The translations under genes were made by a program, and so were the position numbers. Shown here piece after piece: positions 55,561-64,000 of a DNA stretch of 64,000 bases. The stretch covers positions 11,678,775 to 11,742,774 of the forward strand of contig OY978529.1 of NCBI GenBank assembly GCA_963854835.1, given 5' to 3'. The stretch comes from Megamerina dolium (lineage: Eukaryota; Arthropoda; Insecta; Diptera; Megamerinidae). Below the pieces are notes generated by a model, which was not told the DNA's origin, made no database searches, and saw nothing but the letters and a program-made list of their open reading frames with translations. Position 1 is the stretch's first letter; each line of letters opens with the position of its first letter.

Positions 55561-55976
55561 TGTAACTCCATACCTTTACCTAAATGTTGAAATTCACTAA
55601 CATTTCTTTCTCTGATATCAGTTATATGTCCTTTAGATAAGTCTTAATAAGACTTCAATTAAGTGAATTCTTACCTCTCATCTATTCCATACTTAGTCTT
55701 CAAATTTCGAACACTATTTGCCTCTGATACTGTATCAATGTTTGCGCAATCACTTTTGGAATTCAATGGATTTCATTTGTCAACAGCTGATCGTATTTAT
55801 ACTCTGTGGCAACACTCCAGAATCTTCCTTTATCGTGGCCGAGATTTTTATCTTTCTTTCTCGGTGGCTTGTTCTGGTAATCGCCCGTTTCTTTTTGTTG
55901 ACATTCTTTTCGACGCTGCCATTATTAGTGCCATTCACAATTAGTATTGAATAACCAACCATCAATACTCGTTACA
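55561..55976 (-). mobile_element. Gypsy-type 3' LTR
   Basis: On the minus strand it starts tgtaacgagtattgatgg and ends ggagttaca (416 bp). It is preceded by a purine-rich tract (aagaggaggaca, complement of about 55977-55990), as expected for a 3' LTR, with gtataaata at about 55796-55804. It points toward the KIAA0319-like gene on the same strand. Confidence 0.8.
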
Positions 55977-57200
55977 CTGTCCTCCTCTTAACCTTGTTCG
56001 TCCTGAACAAGTTTCTATACTTCCTCCCGGTATGGCGCAAGTCGCTCCAAGTTCACTACTTTAAACGTTGCTCTTTTATTCCAGGTACGTTGAATACGAT
56101 ATACAACATCATTTCTCTTTGTTATAATCTCATATGCTCCTTCCCAATGATTCTGTAGTTTAGGGGACAGGCCTTTCTTTCGTTGTGGATTATGAAACTT
56201 TACAAGCTCTCCTTCATAGAACCCTTTTGAATTTGCTTTCAAGTCATACCTGGCCTTCATCTTATTGCTTATCATCTGCGACTGCTCTCTGATGAACTGA
56301 TGTGCTTCATCCAACTATACCCGCTTTTCGCTAGTGTAGCTACCATCCGTTGATCTCGTTGGTGTTGCGACTCCAAATTTAAAATCAGCTGGCAGTCTTA
56401 ACTCGTTTCCAAAAATTGTCATTGCTGGTATAGTAGCCGTCGTATCATGTTGTGCGCATCGATATGCCATGAGGAACATTGGTATATGTACATCCTAGTC
56501 TCTTTGGTATTTATTTACTACTTTTCTCAAATATTCCTCCAAGGTACGGTTAACTCATTCTACCATTCCATCAGATTATGGATGCAAAGGTGTTGTACGA
56601 GTTTTGTATATACCCAAAATGCGACACACATACGAAATTTCCACCTTGATCTGAGTGTAACTCCATCGGTGCACCAAAACGAATTATCCACTGGTTGACG
56701 AATACATCCGCAACTGTACTAGCTTCTTGATTTGGAATAGGGTATACTTCAGGTCACTTTTTGAAGTAATCTATAACCACCAGAACATACTTCTTCCCTG
56801 CGTTGCTTGTTTGAAATGGTCCAGCTATTGTATTGGTGTATTGGAGCATCTTACCTCAACTTTTCTTAATAGGACCTTTGGCCATTGCACATTGCCTGCC
56901 CTTCCGAATCCAATCAACGACATGGTCGTGGCATCCAACCCAATAAAATCGTTTCTTTATTTTCTCCACGGTTTTGGTGATTCCCAAATGCCCTCCACTA
57001 GAGGCATTGTGATACTCAGCTATTACTTCATTTATTCTTGCTTTGGGTACCACTAGAAGATCATTAGTGATTTTTCCATCTTCACTTTCCGATTCTCGGA
57101 ATAAACGTCTCTCTAGTGTAGGCTTTGCCACTGCGTCCAATATGATTTTGCCCAGTATGCCTTTGCTATTGGACTCTCATTAGCCATTAACAAGTCATGT
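55977..57200 (-). mobile_element. Gypsy integrase region, truncated element
   Basis: The minus strand encodes an integrase zinc/N-terminal region (HNASSGGHLGITKTVEKIKKRFYW at 56850-57060), broken catalytic-core frames, and a C-terminal chromatin-binding-type region (MKARYDLKANSKGFYEGELV, VVYRIQRTWNKRATFKVVNL at 56015-56260). gag, protease and RT are missing upstream of about 57200. It is directly followed by its 3' LTR (55561-55976). Confidence 0.85.
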
Positions 57201-57249
57201 GGGCGAGTGTCATGCTGTGGGCGAATGTCGATGGCATTAACATAATCGG

Positions 57250-57600
57250 CAGGAACAAGCTAGCGGTACGTGCTTCTCAGAGTTGAAAAGAGACTCGCAT
57301 CGAAGGCTTTTGCGGTGAACGAACGCGCATCGAAATTCAGCGGCTGCGCTGGCTAGGTCATGTCGAGCGAATGAAAAAACACGTTCCGGCTAAGGAGGTG
57401 TTATATTCGGAACCCGCTGGTGGACGACGCAGAAGAATCAGATCTAACCTCCAGTAGAAAGACCAAGTACTGGTGAACTTGTTAGCGCTTGGAATTTGTA
57501 ACTGGCGCCTGCTAGCGAAGGATAGAGTTGGCTGTCGAAACATGCTGGATTCGGCCTAACTCGATTTTCGGTTGTAATGGCCACATAAGTAAGTGAGTAA
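57250..57600 (+). mobile_element. LINE fragment with LRWLGHVERM domain
   Basis: The plus strand carries IQRLRWLGHVERMKKHVPAK, VLYSEPAGGRRR and KDQVLVNLLALG in slightly broken frames. It is the same family as 9010-9600, C-terminal part only. Confidence 0.75.
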
Positions 57601-57995
57601 GAATATGACGATTTCAATTACATATGTACATACTATATATCTAACCAGTAGAGATGGAATTTCAGAAGGTTCGAATGTACATCATTCTCATTACTGTTCT
57701 CGGTATATCGAGTTAATGTCCGTGTTATGCATGAGAAACTCGATGCGACGTGGCAAGATGATGGCAAAATACATCATGGTACGTCGGGTTTTATTGGGAA
57801 TCGAGTTTTGTTAAAACGTACCGAAAATCAATCGAATGTACCTAATATACCTCTCCTCTAAATTACAGCTTTCTAATAACAGAAAACATTCATAAAACGG
57901 ATTAAACGAGCAGAGGTTATTGTGGCTTCCCTAGGAGAAGACACACTTAAGCCAGAAAGACCGTTTGTTGTACAACCAAGCTTCTCTTTTGGTAT

Positions 57996-58140
57996 ATTGT
58001 ACGTGTTAAATTTGGTCAATATTAAAAGGGACCTACTTTTATTAGCCGGTTCCGAACGTCACAAAGCTTTTTAAGAAGCTTTTCATGGCAAAGTATTACT
58101 ACCGGACGAATTGCCAAATGATTACCGATAGGATAGAGAG
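57996..58140 (-). mobile_element. SINE partial copy
   Basis: The minus strand has the SINE body (complement of gtgttaaatttggtcaatatt, agggacctacttttattagccgg, ttcatggcaaag). Head and tail are absent. Confidence 0.8.
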
Positions 58141-58599
58141 AAAGTTCGAAATGTGTTATTGCTGAAAGTATTTTTTTTTTTATTTAATTTTTAAGTCATT
58201 GTTTTTAAAATACATAGGTGCGCATTCATAATCAACATAAGGAAATATTTTCCATGCAGAAATCAAAATAAAGATCCAATATATTGTAGATCGCGACAAT
58301 AGAATCGAAACTATTTTTTTTTGTTGGAACATTATTTGAACTTTAAACACCTAAATAGATTTATGTTAAATAAAACATACACATTATACATATTATGAAT
58401 TATAAATATTGGTTAACGTATACAACAAGATATTTTATAAAATATATATGGTTTGGGGGCAACATTTTCGGGATATTATTAAAAACTTAAAAGCGTTTAG
58501 TTCTGAGTGAAAAAAATATTGTAACTTTTCGTCGTTGACTTTATGCAAGCGTACATAATCGTACAGCACATAGCTAATAGTGTAAATATCAAACATAGT

Positions 58600-61500
58600 T
58601 TACTGCATTTCGCTTAAACCATTCAGCGTCGGATACTGTTGGTGAATTATTGTCGCACGGGTTCTCATTTGTAGTTGTTGTTGTTCTAATCTTTGTACCA
58701 TAGATGTCAAATGCGCATTTTCCACATACAAATCCTTAACAAGCAAGTCAGCGTTTTGTAAGCGTTGCGCTTGCTCCGTTAGAATAACACTCTGTGCCTC
58801 GACTCGGTTGTGTATTTCACTGAGCTCCACTTGATGCTGACGCCATGATTCTATGGTAAATTAGAACAAATTCGATTATAATGCAATATAAAATATAGGC
58901 CGATAGAAGAGCCGATATTGTAACAAATGGCACCCATTAAAGTTTCATGCAAAGAAACCACACTAAACAAAGTGTTTTATTCGAAACTCTGTAATGGGTT
59001 ATGATACTTACGTTGTAACAGCGACTCAGTGTAGTGTTGTTGCTGTTTAATAACATTTTGCAAATGACGATTCCTTAACTCCACCTGATTTACTCTTTGT
59101 ATGAGAGACGGATGTGATGTCCGAACGTATGCCTTCTCTAGAACTGGACGCGCTTCTTGTAACTGCTGTAGCTCCATAACTAGGCTATCACGTTGAAGTG
59201 CCAAGTCCTTTACTTGATCCTTTAACGAGATTTCATAGCACTTGAGGCGTTTTAATTCATCTTTTATACTATTTGGACTTGAACAACCATTTTCCTGTTT
59301 GGTATCGGCTTTGAGCCGATTTTGAGTATCAGCAAGTGGATCACTGTGATGAGTTGAGGGAATGCTACGCGTCCGAAAACTTTCACCTGACAGTATTGAA
59401 GATGTTTCGTAGTCAATAACGTCTCCTTCAGATCCAATAGCTATTGTGCGGTGATTAATCGGTTTTTGTATGGGCAACACCGAAACTGTATTAGATAAGT
59501 CAACTGTTCTTTTGATTTCTACTGGTGTAGTGCTAAAAATGGTTGTCTCTGATGTCGACAAGTTGTTGCTGAAATTATAAATGCAATTCTTAGCAAAGCA
59601 CATAATGACTGGAGTATGTTACGCAAAAAATGAATTACGCGAATGAAGCCAAGCTAAGTATTAAATATTATCGGGACTATGCAACGTCGATGAAGATCAC
59701 CCAAAAGCGGTTTTCTGAGTGTCGAGGCCCCATGTGCGTTGGGGCACCGATGACGCTGAACGCTCTGGACGTCGAAAAGATGTCTGTCAATACGCCCGAA
59801 AACGCGGAAAAATTCTATGATATTGTGTTGAACAACCACAAAGTGAAAGGAGATAGCTGAGACTGATAGCTGTGTTTAATATTATATATTATATTTTGGG
59901 TGTGATGAAGTTCTGCGCGCGATGAGTGCTGCTTTTGCTCATCACCACGACAATGCGCCTGCTCATTCATGATTAGTTGTGCAAGAGAAATCGCACGAAG
60001 CCAGGATTGAACTGATTTGTCAGAGATCAAGAGATGTCCCATGAGGAGGAACGAGTATTGACATAAGAGCAAAAAATGTTGAAAAATAAAAACCAATTTT
60101 GAAAAAAAAAAATTTTTTTGTGGCCCTTATTCTAAACTATCCACCTAGGAATTCTCGAAGGAAGTGTGTTCATTACACCCAAATATTACAAATACGTGAT
60201 TAATCACAGCAACTGGTTTTTGTTGGATATTACATAGAGTATCCTTTTGGGATGGAAATTTTTCATAAAAAGAACAATAACAATTCACCACCACTGGGCC
60301 TAGAAGCCCATACAGAGAAACGACGAATTTTTTTGTATACTCACTGTAGAAGATGTGGAATCTTACATGAGAAGGAGACACTCAGCCATTTCCTATGTGT
60401 TTGCCCGGCTCTGGCTCTGGTTTAAAGGGAACAAGTTCCTTGAGAACCTGGTCGACTGTTCGAAAGTTAGTACGAAGAACATATTACGCTACATCATTAA
60501 TTCGATAAGGTGGATCTAGTTGTCATTAGCATTTAATCTGTGGATTAGCCACAGCAACCAACCAACCAACCATACCGCAAACTTAAGCAGAGCAGAGCCC
60601 AATCTGATCTTATATTATTACATTATTGCGGGATTCGAATAAGCAGCTTCAAGTAGTATTACCTATTTTAATTGTTGAACATCAAACAAGGTACTAAACT
60701 GAACAATATGTAATGAAGATAAATATTTTAGAATTCGCTACGTACCAAAATGAATTACTTACCAATTAATTTGCTTGCTGGGTGATGTGGGCAATACTGT
60801 CAGCGGTGATACAGAACTTTCCAATTGCTTAGATGGCCCATGGATGGTACTCTGTTGCCATAAATAATTTATGGGGGAATTAGCCGAGTTATGTTTATTT
60901 AATTTGTTCTCCATATCAGCCACATCATTAGTTAACTCAGAAGCACCGGTTAGAATTTCGACGCTCTCACCAAGTCTCATTCGTAAATCTTCAATTTCTT
61001 TCTGCAACTTTTTGATCTCTTTTGTCTTCTCTTCGAGTGTTCGTTGTGCGTTTTCACGTAATTCGACTGCCTCTGCTTCTAAATCTGCATACTGCTGTTC
61101 AAGATTATCCTTCTCTTCAATGGGAGACAAGCGACCATCCTTATTAAACTGTTCTTCGTATTCGCGAACCTTTTCCATAAGTTCCGTAAATTTTCTATCA
61201 CTCTCTTGCTGCTCATCTTCATAAATTTGACGCTCTTTCTCAAACAATTGTCTTTCCTCGGACAACTTTAACTGCCAATAATCCTCACAATCCTCATAGG
61301 CATGTTGCATTTGTTCTAAGCTACTTTCCAGCTCTTTACAACGTTCGACAGTATTATTTGTGTCAACGCTGGTGCCAGAGTTTCCTTTCAAACTTTCTTC
61401 TAGTTCTTCAATCTTTTTCTGAAGCGTTTTAATTATCATTTCCTCCTTTTTGTTCGTAATTTCAGCGTCAGTTCCTGAAAGCTGCAGTTCAGAATTAAGT

Positions 61501-62572
61501 GCTATACATTCGGCATTAGTTTCGTCGATATTGTTGTCAGTGGCTTCATCGGCGCATTTTCGCAATTTGCCTAAACGTGGGCTTTCCTCTTGAGAAATAC
61601 TAGTTTTACTTGGTGAATCCCCACGCCGCTTTGTGGCTGCAGCCACAGCCATACTGGAGTCGGTTTCTTCCAAAAGACAATTTTCATCTGATATGCCAAT
61701 CACCGCTATTGTACTCATATTTATTGCTTTCTTACTTTTCACTTTCATTCTTGCTAATTCTGTATTCAAATTTTCCACCTCTGCTACTAGTTCATCGTTC
61801 TTGTCACGCAAATTTGTGTTTTCTATTTGCAATGCTGAAATTTTCTCAATCAGACACAAGAACTCATCTTCTGAATTCTTATTATTTTCACTCTCAACGA
61901 GCTCCTCACATTTTGTTCCACTTTCCAAATCTGTAATTTCACGGCTCAGTTTTATATTATTCTCCAGTAACTCGGTCACTTGTTTCTGATACTTTTTCTG
62001 ATCTTTCGCCATATCTACGTTTTCTCTTCGCATCGTATCGATTTCAGATTTAAATTTAATTTCTTCTTGCTGAAAACATTTAATACGATTTTCGAGACAT
62101 GATATCAAACTAGTCCAGTGCTCACGGTCTCCTTGCATGCGCGATGTAAGTTCTCGTATAATTCCAGCATGTCGCTGTTCGAGTAATTTGATTTCTTTCT
62201 TGTTTGCTTCCTCTAACGCTGCATGGCGTTCATCGATTTCAGCCGCAAGCATTGCAAGGCGGTGATTTGAGTCTTTATTATCCATGCGCAACTTTATATT
62301 TTCTTCATGCAATTGCCGGAAAATTTGCCGAAGAGTCGTAAGCTCGGTTGATTGGATTACCAGTATAGCTCTTAGTAACGTTACTTGTGGTTCGCCCTCT
62401 AAATTACGCATTTCCTCTTCTAAAACTGTATTGAGTTGTACCAAATTGATTTCTTCATCATCATCGTCGAAGCCAAGTGCCAGTAGTATACTCTTGCCGT
62501 TGGTAATATTAGCACGTTCCCATGTATCGATTATACTTTGCATAGAAAGTGTCTCAATTGTATGCGGACGAT
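58600..62572 (-). CDS. Bsg25D: Ninein/Bsg25D-like centrosomal coiled-coil protein (3' part)
   Basis: Three exons join in frame: 62572-60763, 59568-59012 and 58850-58600, about 871 aa plus a split first codon. An acceptor at 62573-62574 shows that earlier exons, expected to encode EF-hand-like parts, lie outside the window. The start of the visible part (RPHTIETLSMQSIIDTWERA, ILLALGFDDDDEEINLVQL) matches the conserved segment that follows the EF-hands in ninein. Long coiled coils fill the rest (for example TTLRQIFRQLHEENIKLRMD, AAEIDERHAALEEANKKEI). The C-terminus (LLVKDLYVENAHLTSMVQRL) is also ninein-like. Ninein anchors microtubule minus ends at mother centrioles; Drosophila Bsg25D is the single ninein homologue. 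The intron between the first two exons here holds transposon fragments. I see no break. Confidence 0.88.
59600..60085 (+). mobile_element. Tc1/mariner-type transposase relic
   Basis: A short N-terminal frame (59630-59860) with MKITQKRFSECRG and NTPENAEKFYDIVLN resembles the DNA-binding region of mariner-like transposases. About 60-70 bp further on, AFAHHHDNAPAHS with the second catalytic Asp appears (59930-59970). The central part is deleted. It lies antisense in an intron of the ninein-like gene. Confidence 0.6.
60340..60585 (+). mobile_element. R1/LOA-like LINE C-terminal fragment
   Basis: The plus strand encodes the CCHC-type end of a LINE ORF2 (CRRCGILHEKETLSHFLCVC, PALALV) followed by broken frames and an AACC-repeat-like end (caaccaaccaaccaacc, 60558-60574). 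Confidence 0.65.
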
Positions 62573-62574
62573 CT

Positions 62575-62850
62575 ATAATTTATATGAAATAGATAACAAT
62601 CGTTTATTTTATCTCATGTAATAACAATTTATAGCACAATAAATTTGATTATTGAATACTTGTGAGAATCAGTAGCATATGTAAGATAGCGGTAGTAATA
62701 TTTCTACGTATATAAGCTACTTAATAAAACGAATAATAGGGTACTTTTTGAATAATGGAATTTTTAACCCGTTACGGTCATATGTCTAGGCCAGCGATGG
62801 GCATTTAACTTCACGTGTGAAAGTCAACTGTTTTTGTATTCACACAGACG
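62575..62850. other. Intron of the ninein-like gene, nothing further seen
   Basis: AT-rich sequence upstream of the exon acceptor. No exon is recognised. Confidence 0.5.
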
Positions 62851-62910
62851 ATGTGGCACTTAAAGCCCCGAAGGGCTCAATGGCCGAGCCTCTTTTTGGA
62901 CAGTATTAGG
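62851..62910 (-). mobile_element. SINE 3' fragment with hairpin
   Basis: The plus strand reads gtggcacttaaagccccgaagggctca and continues to tttggacagtatta, the complement of the SINE 3' end including its hairpin stem. 5'-truncated. Confidence 0.8.
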
Positions 62911-63004
62911 TTAGGTTATGCACTTAGGCCAAATAATTGGCCCATTGTGTCACCATGCATCGTTGATGCTTACCATCCTATCTCTTCTGTTAAACGGAAC
63001 CATT

Positions 63005-64000
63005 GAGATTACCTAATGAATAGAGCAATGTCCCATGGGTGCAAGCTCAGTGGTATCAGTAAAAAAGGCACTCCCTAGTAGAGTGTGCCTTCTGCGTGCC
63101 AAGGTGGGGCATCTACAGAGGAAGTGGTGAACACTTTCCTCCTCTTCCTCGTCCTGGCAGCTGCGACAGAAATCGTTGGCCGGTAAGCCGAGCCTTGCAG
63201 CATGCCTACCCACAAGCCAGTGGCCTGTGAGTAGGGCGACTACATTACTTATGGTTTTCCTGCCCATTGACAACAGTGAACGGGTTCGTCTATTGTCAAG
63301 GGTTGGCCAGATTTTCCTTGTGGTAGCACAAGAGCTCTCATCCCGCCATCTTCTGTTGGCTATGGTGAGATAATGTTGTGTGATAAGAAGCTTGCATGCT
63401 GCAAGCAGAATTCCGGCTTGATGACATGGATAGATCTCTGGCAACTTAGTGCCCGATCTCGCCAATTCATCTGCCTCACAGTTCCCTGGAATGTCCCTAT
63501 GGCCCGGTACCCATACAATGTGAACATTGTAGTGCTCCGCTAGCTCGTTAAGAGCTGTGTGGCATTTAAGGGCAAGTGCCGATTTGGAGAACGCTCCTGC
63601 GAGAGATTTAATGTCAGCTTGACTGTCGGTGTAGATAAAAACATCTTTGAAGGATATTATATTACAGCGAAGCCACGTTGCCGCCTCCTTTATAGCCATT
63701 ATCTCGGCTTGAAAAACACTGCAAAAGTCGGGTAATCAAAACTTGAGCTTAACGCGTAAGGAATCAGAAAAGAAGCCACCTCCTGTGTACAATTGTACTG
63801 ATTGAACTCCAGTTTCGTTGACAATACCCCTATTCCATTCTTCCCTTGAGGGTATATGGGTTGAGAAACTATTGTCAAAGCATGGTATGGGGATGGTATA
63901 GTCGATGGCATTCGGAATCGTAGGTGGTTCTTAGAGCGCCTGTTGTCAACACCGTAGACGTCCTTTGAACCTTATCTATTTGTCGTCTGTGTACCTCTTT
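63005..64000 (-). mobile_element. LINE RNase H and C-terminal region, runs off window
   Basis: The minus-strand frame 63699-63013 encodes an RNase H domain (AIKEAATWLRCNIISFKDV, FIYTDSQADIKSLAG with a catalytic Asp, IVWVPGHRDIPGNCEADELA with the late His and Asp) and a C-terminal zinc segment (CRSCQDEEEEESVHHFLCRC). The upstream part continues in another frame (63911-63699), so there is one frameshift near 63699. It belongs to the RNase-H-bearing LINEs (I/LOA/R1 group). Confidence 0.85.

Noticed and set aside
60871..61989. Several plus-strand Ser/Phe-rich frames
   Set aside because: They are the opposite-strand shadow of the coiled-coil exon of the ninein-like gene.
1..64000. CRISPR array, operon or phage-like system
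   Set aside because: Spliced genes, polyadenylation signals and eukaryotic transposons fill the window; no regularly spaced direct repeats of array type are visible.

Overview
This window is eukaryotic DNA from a fly (Diptera, Brachycera). Genes are split by short GT-AG introns, intergenic DNA is AT-rich, short ATAC-type repeats are common, and the four recognisable host families resemble their Drosophila counterparts. The heavy load of degraded transposons suggests a larger-genome fly such as a tephritid, but the species is not proven. There is no prokaryotic, organellar or viral replicon here and no CRISPR array. I see no convincing stand-alone tRNA or rRNA gene.

Five host genes can be assembled exon by exon; the four complete models keep one open frame across every splice junction. 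(1) 8332-12553 (+), a six-exon Ras-superfamily protein (311 aa, RERG/RASL-like) whose switch residues are degenerate. (2) 14847-17146 (+), a five-exon armadillo-repeat protein (670 aa), the ARMC4/gudu orthologue of cilia and sperm tails. (3) 21090-28092 (+), a nine-exon chemosensory ionotropic receptor (706 aa). (4) 54358-36053 (-), an eleven-exon KIAA0319/KIAA0319L-like membrane protein (1116 aa; MANSC, EGF-like, PKD repeats, one TM segment). (5) 62572-58600 (-), the last three exons of a ninein/Bsg25D-like centrosomal coiled-coil protein whose 5' exons lie beyond the window.

Nearly everything else is transposon debris. Class II elements are mariner, Tc1, an IS630-like family, a Helitron helicase and several MITEs. 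Class I elements are Jockey-, I- and R1-type LINEs, two Ty3/gypsy-type LTR elements and a tRNA-derived SINE with about eleven full or partial copies. Nesting can be read directly in places. An I-like LINE with a (TAA)n tail sits inside a mariner with matching 9-bp target duplications. A Jockey LINE was hit both by a 461-bp MITE and by a full SINE, each with a visible target duplication. An R1-like LINE was split by an IS630-like element. Four unclassified repeat families are each seen in two copies or as inverted or tandem pairs.

The host genes form no operon and have no obvious common pathway. Two (gudu and the ninein homologue) belong to cilium, basal-body or centrosome biology, and two are cell-surface proteins. 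Nothing in the window is a clear new multi-gene system. The most unusual items are the Ras-like protein with three altered switch positions, the SINE family with a conserved C(UUCG)G hairpin near its 3' end, the LTR element that lost gag-RT and has LTRs of unequal length, and the long inverted repeats enclosing 42.6-45.9 kb.
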